Assembly: GCA_016839405.1 (NCBI GenBank)
Contig: JAEOUJ010000015.1
Coordinates: 1 to 14,380 of the forward strand
Length of the DNA stretch: 14,380 nucleotides
Direction: 5' to 3'
From: Candidatus Gerdarchaeota archaeon
Lineage (GTDB): Archaea > Asgardarchaeota > Heimdallarchaeia > JABLTI01
A program made the position numbers and the translations under genes. Positions within the stretch are counted from its first letter, which is position 1; every line of letters begins with the position of its first letter. A model generated the notes under the pieces. The model was not told where the DNA came from, searched no databases, and saw only the letters and a program-made list of their open reading frames with translations. Shown in pieces: positions 6,964 through 14,358 of the stretch.

Positions 6964-7004
6964 AAAAAATAATTTATAGATGGTTTAAGAGTATACCTAA
7001 ACCA
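6964..7004 (-). terminator. Hairpin plus T-run terminator of the propeller gene
   Basis: TGGTTTA at 6981-6987 and TAAACCA at 6998-7004 form a perfect 7-bp stem with a 10-base loop. On the minus strand it comes 17 bases after the propeller stop codon and is followed by an AT-rich stretch and T6 (6969-6964). The T-run is 11 bases from the stem, so it is less canonical than the terminator at 5576-5613. Confidence 0.5.
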
Positions 7005-7021
7005 CCTTATCTAATATTTAC

Positions 7022-8611
7022 TTAAACTTTCTTTCTTCGAGCAATGCTAATTACAATAGCAATAATACTAGCTGTAACAATACCTATACCTAGGAAAATC
7101 AAATCCTCAGCATAAAATGGTAATCCAGGGAATAATCCACCTAGTTCTGTTGTATTCGTTGGTGTCGGAGTTGGAGTAGGTGTTGGTTCTGGCTCAATAT
7201 CTTTTGCTACTGGATTTATCTTATAGAAATAAGTATGCCCTGCATAATAAGATATAGTAATGAGATGTTTCCCAGTGAAAGTTAAACCAGTTTCAAGAGG
7301 AGCAACTGGAGCATCAAGATCAATCACAGCATCACCTAGTACCTCTTTTATTGGATCAAAATATTTAATTTGGTGTTCTATTCTTGAGATTGCCCAGATG
7401 ATGTTATTAATGCTATCATATGCTATTCCTCTAAAATATTCTAAAGGATATTCTGTTATAATAGACATATCAAATGGATTGAGTTTGTAAAGAATACTAT
7501 CTTGTCCCATTGCCCATATATTTACTCCATCAAATGCTAGAGATACTATCATGATATCCAAAGCTGTTTGATTAGCCAATATAATTCCATTAGTTGCAAC
7601 TGTCAAAAGATTATATGGTGCATTTGCAGAAGATATCAATAATGTTGAATCATCCAAGCTTGTTATACCTGCAGCTTGAAAACCAATATTTACTACTGAA
7701 TCATAAGAATTAAGTCGAGCTGAATGTATAGTAAGAAAATTTGAATAATTTTCTGTAAGATAATAACCATTTCCTGCTAAAGTTATATCTAACATACTAC
7801 TTGATAATGTTTCTTCTCTAAGAAAGACTTCGCCAGGATCAGTATTTAATGGAGTAATATTTACTTCAAGTTCTGTTATGTAATCACTCTGAAACATATG
7901 TGTTCCATTATTTGCAATACCCGAATCATGATGATATGGACTTTTATAACCTTCAACATATGAACCAGTATATGGATTAATTACATCTACTCGATCAAAA
8001 CCCCATGATACACCCCAGATTTTATTATCAAACCAAGTTAAATCTCGTAAATCTCGACCAATTGTGTAATTTGATAAAACATTTCCATTTGTAGGATCAA
8101 TTTTTAATAGACGCCAGATTGATGTTTGATAACCCCAAAGATAAGCTCCATCCCATGTTAATCCACCAATAAATTCATTATCAACATCAACATGAATTCT
8201 ACTAATCTCAGTACCTGTTGTGTCCATTTTAACTATTGTACCATTTTTTACTACTGAATAAATAGATAAGTAAAGATCAATTCCATCAGTTGCTATTCCA
8301 AATGTTGGGAATGGCAATGAAATATTATCTGTACTTTCTCCAGTTACAGCATCAAAAACATATAAGCCATATCCAGCTAATTCTACACCATAGATTTTTG
8401 AATTAAGATAATCCATGGAATTTAATCCTGTATGAGTATCAAATGTGGAACCAAACATTCCTAACATTTCAGGATTAAAAATTATCTCATTTGAATTCTC
8501 TTCTGATTGTGCAATAACATCCCCAAGATTATTATTGCTCAATATTAAGCAAGGGATAATAATTGCAATCAAAATTAAGTTTAATTTTCTTTTATCTAAT
8601 ATTTGAATCAT
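7022..8611 (-). CDS. Secreted beta-propeller-like protein with Pro-Thr stalk and C-terminal membrane anchor
   Basis: A 529-residue surface protein. Residues 8-26 are a hydrophobic signal segment after K8-R-K, with a plausible cleavage after V-I-A near residue 34. The ectodomain carries repeated units of about 40 residues with the recurring pattern [aromatic/G]-x-x-[DN]-G-x-x-[IL]-W...[KD]-[IL]-[DN]-P. Examples lie near 148-174, 187-213, 356-380 and 394-421, suggesting a WD40/NHL- or YVTN-like beta-propeller. About eight N-glycosylation sequons are present (for example Asn96, 123, 181, 235, 251, 288, 347, 486). Residues 473-486 are an E-P-E-P-(T-P)n stalk, 503-524 a single membrane helix, and R-R-K-K at 525-528 a cytosolic stop-transfer. 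It should face outside the cell; ligand binding or adhesion is inferred, with no catalytic motif seen. It sits between two paralogous amidohydrolases and has its own likely TATA box and terminator. Confidence 0.8.
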   Translation of the reverse strand: MIQILDKRKLNLILIAIIIPCLILSNNNLGDVIAQSEENSNEIIFNPEMLGMFGSTFDTHTGLNSMDYLNSKIYGVELAGYGLYVFDAVTGESTDNISLPFPTFGIATDGIDLYLSIYSVVKNGTIVKMDTTGTEISRIHVDVDNEFIGGLTWDGAYLWGYQTSIWRLLKIDPTNGNVLSNYTIGRDLRDLTWFDNKIWGVSWGFDRVDVINPYTGSYVEGYKSPYHHDSGIANNGTHMFQSDYITELEVNITPLNTDPGEVFLREETLSSSMLDITLAGNGYYLTENYSNFLTIHSARLNSYDSVVNIGFQAAGITSLDDSTLLISSANAPYNLLTVATNGIILANQTALDIMIVSLAFDGVNIWAMGQDSILYKLNPFDMSIITEYPLEYFRGIAYDSINNIIWAISRIEHQIKYFDPIKEVLGDAVIDLDAPVAPLETGLTFTGKHLITISYYAGHTYFYKINPVAKDIEPEPTPTPTPTPTNTTELGGLFPGLPFYAEDLIFLGIGIVTASIIAIVISIARRKKV

Positions 8612-8651
8612 AATAGTATCTAATTATGGACATCTAATTTAAAAGATAATG

Positions 8652-8659
8652 GTTTATAA
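8652..8659 (-). promoter_or_regulatory. Candidate TATA box for the propeller gene
   Basis: On the minus strand TTATAAAC lies about 44 bases before the ATG at 8609-8611. A start about 25 bases downstream would leave a leader of about 20 bases. No ribosome-binding site is obvious just before the ATG. Confidence 0.45.
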
Positions 8660-8668
8660 CATAAGATT

Positions 8669-8675
8669 AAAAAAA
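8669..8675 (-). terminator. T-run terminator of amidohydrolase B
   Basis: Seven Ts on the minus strand start 17 bases after the TAA stop of amidohydrolase B (8693-8695) and just before the propeller gene's TATA box. No hairpin was seen. Confidence 0.45.
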
Positions 8676-8692
8676 TTATTTGAAATGGAAAA

Positions 8693-9952
8693 TTAAAATA
8701 ATAATTCTCCATCTTCAATATCAAAAACTTTCTCGCCTTCAATAAAGACCTTCATTACTTTTGTTCTTGCATCCAAAGGATCTCCATTAAGAAGCAAAAT
8801 ATCTGCATCTTTCCCTTCTTCAAGTGAACCTATTTTACCTTCTAATCCAAGTATTTTTGCACCATTAATTGTTAGAATTTCATATGCACCTTGTCTTGAA
8901 AGTCCTTCTCGGTGAGATAAAATTGCATAAATAAATTGATATTGACAATGAGTTACTGGGTGATCTGATGTTAATGCTACTAAAATACCAGCATTGTAAA
9001 GTTCTCCAATTGATTTCCATGTTTTATTTCTGGTTTCTATTTTTGATTTATAACTCATCGTTGGTCCAATAATAGCTGGAATTTTATTTTTAACTAAGAA
9101 ATCAGTTATTAAATAGCCTTCACTGCAATGATCGACATAAATTTTTAAATCAAATTCATTAGCTAAACGAATAGCAGTGATGATGTCATTTGCTTGGTGA
9201 GCATGAGCGCGCAGAGGAATTTCTTTTTTCATAACTGGAACCATAGCTTCATATTTTATATTCTTCTCTGGTTTTACAGGTTTAATTGGTTTCTTATTAT
9301 CTTTCTCTTTTTTAGTTTCATATTCCTTAATTTCTTTCTTGTATTCCTTTAGCTTATTCTCATAATCTTTCCATTTTATCATATAATTTTGTGTTTCAAT
9401 TAGTAATTGTCTAAATAAACCCAAACTACCCATTCGAGTAGATGGTGTAACATTCTTTCCACCATATAATCTCTTTGGATTTTCACCAAAAGCACATTTC
9501 ATTCCACTATTCTCTTGAATAATCATTTCATCTAGGATTTTTCCATGTATTTTTATAGTAGTCATTTGCCCTCCAACAACGTTACCACTTCCAGGAGCAA
9601 TACAAAGTGTTGTCATACCACCTGCAAGAGCTCTTCTTAATCCTTTATCAATTGGGTTTATAGCATCAAGTGCTCGTATATGTGGAGTTATTGGATCAGT
9701 TCCTTCATTTCCATCTTGTAATCCCATACCTATACTTTCTTCAAAAACACCAGCATGACAGTGTGAATCAATTAATCCTGGAAAAGCAATTAGTTTTTTA
9801 GCATTAATTACTTCTACATTATTTGGTATATCCTTAGATTTACCTATTTTAGCTATTTTGCCATTCTCATCAATTAATATAAAGCCATCTTTAATTGATT
9901 CTGAAGTAACAGGAATTATTTCTTTACAAATAATTGCTTTCAATTTAATCAT
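8693..9952 (-). CDS. Imidazolonepropionase-like amidohydrolase, paralogue B
   Basis: A 419-residue paralogue of the gene at 5623-6885, similar along its whole length. The same active-site set is present: H64-C-H66, Lys152 in G-M-K-C-A-F-G, His250 and His252, His275 in V-D-H-C, and Asp330 in T-S-D-H-P. The Lys/Glu-rich insertion is at about 190-234. Differences near the pocket may mean a different substrate: V-D-H-C-S-E-G-Y replaces I-E-H-C-T-H-G-H, losing His280 and His282 of A, and S-D-H-P-V-T-H-C replaces A-D-H-P-V-V-P-L. I start at ATG 9950-9952. A TTG at 9941-9943, aligned exactly with the start of A and preceded by GATGAT, is an alternative giving 416 residues. A longer frame from TTG 9989-9991 adds a hydrophobic stretch absent from A and is unlikely. 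It lies 54 bases after glpD on the same strand and may be co-transcribed with it. Confidence 0.87.
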   Translation of the reverse strand: MIKLKAIICKEIIPVTSESIKDGFILIDENGKIAKIGKSKDIPNNVEVINAKKLIAFPGLIDSHCHAGVFEESIGMGLQDGNEGTDPITPHIRALDAINPIDKGLRRALAGGMTTLCIAPGSGNVVGGQMTTIKIHGKILDEMIIQENSGMKCAFGENPKRLYGGKNVTPSTRMGSLGLFRQLLIETQNYMIKWKDYENKLKEYKKEIKEYETKKEKDNKKPIKPVKPEKNIKYEAMVPVMKKEIPLRAHAHQANDIITAIRLANEFDLKIYVDHCSEGYLITDFLVKNKIPAIIGPTMSYKSKIETRNKTWKSIGELYNAGILVALTSDHPVTHCQYQFIYAILSHREGLSRQGAYEILTINGAKILGLEGKIGSLEEGKDADILLLNGDPLDARTKVMKVFIEGEKVFDIEDGELLF

Positions 9953-10006
9953 CTGAAAAATTAATTTTATTATCAATAAGAGTTTTGTCAATTTATGAAT
10001 TAATCA

Positions 10007-11656
10007 TTATCCTTTCCATGTTAAATTTTCTTTGTAGTTATTTATTTGGAGCTTCTTTTCTTCCTCATTCCAATCTAGTAACTTACTCATCTGTTCTGCA
10101 ACTTTTTCAACACAATCAAGACCTTGATTATCGATTAATTGTAGTTGTGTTCTCCTAAACATGAAATCACTAAGAGTTATGCACATTTCATTTTCAATAG
10201 CATGTTTAATTTCTGCTAAAATATGTGGTCTATTCTCAGCTATTCTTTCTTTTAAGTTGGGATTTTTATCAATTATTGAAAAAATTAGTTTGTGTGAAGT
10301 TCCATAAGTATGAATAATATGATCTATAATATCAAAAGGTATGCCATATTTCTTTATTAATGGAGGAACATGTTTCTTTAAGTAATCAAGCATATCTGTT
10401 ATTCCTTCACCACCATGAAGTTGTGCTTTCTTTGTCGAACAAGGGTAATCCTTAATTTTATATTGAAATATCTTAAGTACTTTATCAACAGTTTTTTCAG
10501 CCATTAATCTGAAAATAGTATATTTTCCTCCAGTTATAGTTAGCAAATTATGTTTGGTTTCAAAAATTTCAAAATCTCTTGAAGTATCAGTTTCAGATTT
10601 GGCTTTTGGCGATATGATTAAAGGTCTAATACCAGAATAGGCACTTATTACATCACCTTTAGTTATACTACCAGGAAAATCATTATTGACTGATTTTATC
10701 ACATAATCTATATCTTCATTAGTTACAGGCACAAAATCAAGATTTCCTTTATAATCGGTATCAGTTGTTCCAATAAGAGAATATTTCTTTCTAAAAGGAA
10801 TTACGTAAAGGCTTCTTTTATCATCAGATGTTACAACAGTGACTACATTCTTTTCATATAATTTCTTTGTTATGATGTGAATACCCTTGGTTGTTCTCAA
10901 TAATTTTCGTTGATTTTTTAAGTTTGATAGAACTTCATCTGTCCAAGGACCTGTTGCATTTACAACAACTTTAGCTTTTATTTCAAATTTATCATCAGTA
11001 AGAACATCTTCAACAAAAATTCCTTTAATTAAATTATTTTGTTCATTATTTTTATCATAAATGAAATCAATTGCTTTAATATAATTAATCGTTAATGCCC
11101 CAGCTTTTTGTGCAGATAAAATTGTCTCTAGAGTTACTCGAGCATCATCCATTATTCCATCCCAATAGTATAATGATCTTTTTAGCATATCACTTCGCAA
11201 ATTGGGTGCTAATTCTAATGTTTCATCTTTGTTTAGGAAAGTGTGATTTTCAGTATTTTTAAAACGAGAGCAAATATCATATAAAGCCCCAGCAAAAATC
11301 ATTTTGAAAAATGTATTTTTTCCTTTTTTATAAATTGGAATAAAGAATGGGATAGGAGCTGTTAAATGAGGACAACTTTTAAACATCCATTGACGCTCTC
11401 GAGAAGCTTGACTTACTAATTTGAATTCACCATAAGCTAAATATCGAAGCCCTGCATGAACTAATTTTGATGATCCACTACTTGTTCCAAAACCAAAATC
11501 ATTCTTTTCTATAATAGCAACTTTTAATCCACGTAAAGAAGCATCCCAAGCAATACCTGCTCCAGTAATACCTGAACCTATTATCAACAAATCAAATTCT
11601 TCTGTTTTTAATTTGTTAATTAAAGATTTTCTTTTCTCATGAACAGTTGAAACCAT
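10007..11656 (-). CDS. glpD: FAD-dependent glycerol-3-phosphate dehydrogenase
   Basis: This 549-residue flavoenzyme oxidises sn-glycerol 3-phosphate to dihydroxyacetone phosphate, normally at the cytoplasmic membrane, passing electrons to quinone or another carrier. The N-terminal Rossmann motif G-S-G-I-T-G-A-G is at 27-34, followed by the family signature G-T-S-S-G-S-S-K-L-V-H-A-G-L-R-Y at 57-72. Further family motifs are A-T-G-P-W at 234-238, G-T-T-D-T-D-Y at 296-302, S-G-I-R-P-L at 341-346 and T-G-G-K-Y-T at 375-380. The C-terminal cap domain runs from about 410 to the end (R-R-T-Q-L at 501-505). I choose ATG 11654-11656: T-G-A-T lies just upstream, and a TATA-like box at 11686-11693 falls within the longer open frame that begins at 11755. 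GlpA is an alternative name, but no glpB, glpC or glpK is nearby. It diverges from the hydrolase gene. Confidence 0.9.
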   Translation of the reverse strand: MVSTVHEKRKSLINKLKTEEFDLLIIGSGITGAGIAWDASLRGLKVAIIEKNDFGFGTSSGSSKLVHAGLRYLAYGEFKLVSQASRERQWMFKSCPHLTAPIPFFIPIYKKGKNTFFKMIFAGALYDICSRFKNTENHTFLNKDETLELAPNLRSDMLKRSLYYWDGIMDDARVTLETILSAQKAGALTINYIKAIDFIYDKNNEQNNLIKGIFVEDVLTDDKFEIKAKVVVNATGPWTDEVLSNLKNQRKLLRTTKGIHIITKKLYEKNVVTVVTSDDKRSLYVIPFRKKYSLIGTTDTDYKGNLDFVPVTNEDIDYVIKSVNNDFPGSITKGDVISAYSGIRPLIISPKAKSETDTSRDFEIFETKHNLLTITGGKYTIFRLMAEKTVDKVLKIFQYKIKDYPCSTKKAQLHGGEGITDMLDYLKKHVPPLIKKYGIPFDIIDHIIHTYGTSHKLIFSIIDKNPNLKERIAENRPHILAEIKHAIENEMCITLSDFMFRRTQLQLIDNQGLDCVEKVAEQMSKLLDWNEEEKKLQINNYKENLTWKG

Positions 11657-11685
11657 AATAATCAGATGAATAAAAGTAAGCAATG

Positions 11686-11693
11686 TGTATAAA
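11686..11693 (-). promoter_or_regulatory. Candidate TATA box for glpD
   Basis: On the minus strand TTTATACA would place transcription start near 11665, about 9 bases before the chosen ATG at 11656. If correct, the upstream part of the open frame (11657-11755) is largely untranscribed, which supports the shorter protein. Confidence 0.45.
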
Positions 11694-11760
11694 GAATTTT
11701 CTAAACAGAAAGAAACTATTTGATTGAAGATGACATTTTTCTTACAAACTAACAAAATAA

Positions 11761-11769
11761 TTTTATAAT
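11761..11769 (+). promoter_or_regulatory. Candidate TATA box for the hydrolase-transporter pair
   Basis: TTTTATAAT would place a transcription start near 11790, giving a leader of about 28 bases that contains GAGG at 11806-11809, 8 bases before the TTG start. Confidence 0.45.
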
Positions 11770-11817
11770 CTAATAGAAATAAGCAAATAGGTTTGGCAAA
11801 AAAAAGAGGCTCTACAA

Positions 11818-12795
11818 TTGGTAAAAAAAGAACAGGAGAAAGTTAGACCGCCTGAATTAACAATCAACCCAGAATTAAAAAAGAAAGTAGATGAATTAAT
11901 TCAAGCAACTTATAAAGAAGGTGTAGAGTACTGGTCTGAGGAAATTACTGAAACAATATATGTTCCAATAGATGTTGGAGAAATACGTGTTTTACATGTT
12001 AAACCAAAAAAACCGAAGAATAAAAGAATATTATTATTTTTACCAGGCTGGGGAGTAACAAATGATGAATTTAATGATATTTATGAGATCCTTCATGAAG
12101 AAGTTGAATTCTATTACGTTGAAACTCGAGAGAAAAGCACAAGTAGAATAAAAAGATGGGGAACAAATTTAACAGTTTCAGAAAAAGCAAAAGATGTTCA
12201 AAGAGTAATTGATTATTTTAAATTAAATGAAAAGGATTACTTTATAGGTGGACCATGTTGGGGTTCAACAGTAACATTGGTGGGAATAAAAGAGAAAATT
12301 TTGAATGCTCCTGCGTATGTCGTATTTGATTCTGCTTACAAATTAACATTTTCTAAATTTCTAATTAGATTAGGAGTTATTGTTCCAGCGTTTATTGTAG
12401 CAATCTTGAAGAGAATTCTAAAATTCTTTGCTATTAGAGGTATGAAAGAAGAAAGGCAAAAAGAAAGAACAGCTGCTTTTATTGATAATGCTGAAGTATG
12501 GAAATGGAAAAAATCAGCTTTTCAGAATCGGAATTTAAATCTATTTGATATTTTAGGAGAAATTGAAGAAGAAATACCATCTTTTAATGGCACAAAAGAC
12601 AAATTTCATCATCAAGAAGTTTTCCCTGAGATGGCTCGATTGATGCCAAATGGACGATTTTTCTATATGGAAGTTGATGAATCCGAGAGAGAAAGATTGC
12701 AAGGAGTAATTATGAGAGAATTTGCTATGATTGATAGTAAATCAGGTATACCTAAAATATTTCTTCAATTTGAAAAGGAATTGAAGAGAAATTAA
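11818..12795 (+). CDS. Alpha/beta-hydrolase-fold protein with cysteine at the nucleophile position
   Basis: A 325-residue protein resembling alpha/beta hydrolases. Strand 3 and the oxyanion loop read L-L-F-L-P-G-W-G at 72-79. The nucleophile elbow is G-G-P-C-W-G-S at 144-150, placing Cys147 where serine is usual, as in dienelactone-hydrolase-type enzymes. The acid candidate is Asp261 in N-G-T-K-D. At the usual site of the catalytic histidine, near 285-292, there is only E-V-D-E-S-E-R-E; His264 and His265 are nearby alternatives but do not fit the usual order. Residues 181-206 are a very hydrophobic cap segment that could form a lid or membrane contact. The start is TTG at 11818, with GAGG 8 bases upstream; no ATG lies nearby in frame. 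The transporter gene follows after 36 bases on the same strand. Activity and substrate are unknown; thioesterase, esterase or an inactive fold are all possible. Confidence 0.65.
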   Translation: MVKKEQEKVRPPELTINPELKKKVDELIQATYKEGVEYWSEEITETIYVPIDVGEIRVLHVKPKKPKNKRILLFLPGWGVTNDEFNDIYEILHEEVEFYYVETREKSTSRIKRWGTNLTVSEKAKDVQRVIDYFKLNEKDYFIGGPCWGSTVTLVGIKEKILNAPAYVVFDSAYKLTFSKFLIRLGVIVPAFIVAILKRILKFFAIRGMKEERQKERTAAFIDNAEVWKWKKSAFQNRNLNLFDILGEIEEEIPSFNGTKDKFHHQEVFPEMARLMPNGRFFYMEVDESERERLQGVIMREFAMIDSKSGIPKIFLQFEKELKRN

Positions 12796-12831
12796 TGAGT
12801 ATCTTATAATAAAGAAACTGGAGAAAATAAA

Positions 12832-14358
12832 ATGTCAATTGAAAAATTCGAATCAGATGATGAACACGAATTAGCAATAGAAGCGAAAGAAACAAGAAGA
12901 GGCAATACCATTCTTTGGTATTTCTATGATGCTGCAGATAATTTCTTCTCGCAGACTGTTATTAGCCTAGCTTTTACACCATTCGCAATGCTTCTAGGAA
13001 TTGAATTAGGTTGGACATTAGTCAAAACATTCATAGTTGTTTCATTATTTATGGCTGGTTCTAACTTATTAATTGCTATATTTGGACCTCTTTTAGGTGC
13101 TATATCAGATACAGCTGGAAAAAGAAAACGAGCAGTTATAATAGTTGCTTCAATAATGATAGCTAGCACTTTAGCAATATTTCTCTTTTCATTTCTACTA
13201 GATTCATCAAATACAGATGCACAAAGGAGTGTTTTTTGGATAACAAATGTTATGTTTGTTATTGGTAATTTCTGTTATCAAGCAGGAAGGATGTTCTATG
13301 ATGCTCAAATTCCTTTTGTAACAAAAAGTGATAAACGTAGTATCTATCAAGCTATTGGTGGAGCTTTAGCTCCAATTGGTTCATTCTTAGGAATTGGAGC
13401 TGGTTTAGCTGCTGATGGTATTTTTGGTAAACATACAAGTATTAGCACAGCCATTTGGGAACTTACGACTCAAGAAATTGAAGAGATAAATTATACTGCT
13501 CTTCGGTGGCTATTTTTAATTGCTGCAGGAGTTCTTCTAATTATGTGCATTCCTTATTTATTCCATAAAGAAGTTGAAAATCCATCTGGACTAACTATGA
13601 AAGAGAACGTTCGTGAATCTTTTGTTTCTATTAGGCGATCTTTTAAAACCATTATTAGTGATAAAAATTCTTGGTTATTCTTTTTAGCTTGGTTCTTTAC
13701 TGTTGATGCTGCAAATACAACTATTCTTTATATGGTTCCTGTTGTTGAAGGAGCTGCAGGAGTTGCAGATGCCACATCTCTAGGCACTTCCCTAACCTAT
13801 ATTGTAATTGGTGTGGGAATTCTTTTGTCAATGATATTTGGAATAATCACTGGTTATATGCTGAAAAAGTGGGGCAACAGGATTACCTTCATTGTTAGCG
13901 GAATTGCATGGATGATTGCGATAATATTCTTTATCTTTGCAGGATTAATCTTAGGTTCTACAACTCTACCATGGTGGTTAGCATTCTTCGGTGCATTCTT
14001 TATTGGAATTGGTTTCGGTGGTGTCTGGATTATTGGACGACAATTTATTATGGTTCTTGCTCCTCCATCCAAACTTGCACAATATGCAGGATTCCAAAAA
14101 ATTGCAGGTAGAGTCAGTGCAATAGTATCTCCACTAATATTTGCAGGAATGATGTTCCTTGGCTCTACTGTTCTTACAGGTACAAATGAAGTAGTAGGAA
14201 ATCATTCTTATCGTCTTGCTTTAGCAAGTGTTTTACTTTTCTTTATAATTGGTTGTATTTTCGCTGGATTTATCAAAGACCCTCACAAAAGATATCTTGC
14301 TGGAGAACGAGCACCATATCCAGGAATCTATGATAAACCTGAGAAAGAATTTCTATAA
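12832..14358 (+). CDS. Atg22/UMF1-like major facilitator superfamily transporter
   Basis: A 508-residue, approximately 12-helix inner-membrane transporter. The N-terminal F-Y-D-A-A-D-N-F-F at 31-39 matches the Y-D-x-A-[ND] opening of the UMF1/Atg22-like family. G-P-L-L-G-A-I-S-D-T-A-G-K-R-K-R at 85-100 is the MFS loop 2-3 signature, and Y-Q-A-G-R-M-F-Y-D-A-Q-I-P at 149-161 is another family block. Hydrophobic helices continue to about 490, before a short polar tail. Yeast Atg22 exports amino acids from the vacuole; prokaryotic homologues are mostly uncharacterised, so export or import of a small metabolite is all that can be inferred. The ATG is preceded by GGAG (12820-12823). CTTATAATAAAG at 12803-12814 could be an internal TATA box, but it would give an almost leaderless message, so co-transcription with the hydrolase 36 bases upstream is more likely. 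The gene ends 22 bases before the window edge. Confidence 0.8.
   Translation: MSIEKFESDDEHELAIEAKETRRGNTILWYFYDAADNFFSQTVISLAFTPFAMLLGIELGWTLVKTFIVVSLFMAGSNLLIAIFGPLLGAISDTAGKRKRAVIIVASIMIASTLAIFLFSFLLDSSNTDAQRSVFWITNVMFVIGNFCYQAGRMFYDAQIPFVTKSDKRSIYQAIGGALAPIGSFLGIGAGLAADGIFGKHTSISTAIWELTTQEIEEINYTALRWLFLIAAGVLLIMCIPYLFHKEVENPSGLTMKENVRESFVSIRRSFKTIISDKNSWLFFLAWFFTVDAANTTILYMVPVVEGAAGVADATSLGTSLTYIVIGVGILLSMIFGIITGYMLKKWGNRITFIVSGIAWMIAIIFFIFAGLILGSTTLPWWLAFFGAFFIGIGFGGVWIIGRQFIMVLAPPSKLAQYAGFQKIAGRVSAIVSPLIFAGMMFLGSTVLTGTNEVVGNHSYRLALASVLLFFIIGCIFAGFIKDPHKRYLAGERAPYPGIYDKPEKEFL

Noticed and set aside
7149..7195. Repetitive tract considered as a CRISPR-like or regulatory repeat
   Set aside because: It simply encodes the T-P stalk; the units are short, in frame, and without spacers.
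9953..9991. Longer start of amidohydrolase B from TTG at 9991
   Set aside because: It adds a hydrophobic leader absent from paralogue A; the inner ATG or TTG aligns with the start of A. A signal peptide on this cytosolic enzyme is unlikely.
11657..11755. N-terminal extension of the glpD reading frame (33 more residues)
   Set aside because: It encodes a Cys/Phe/Leu-rich stretch unlike the start of family members, contains a TATA-like box, and the inner ATG at 11654-11656 has a better start context.
12924..14111. Short open frames inside the Atg22-like gene in other frames
   Set aside because: They are contained within a complete transporter gene and show no independent coding signals.
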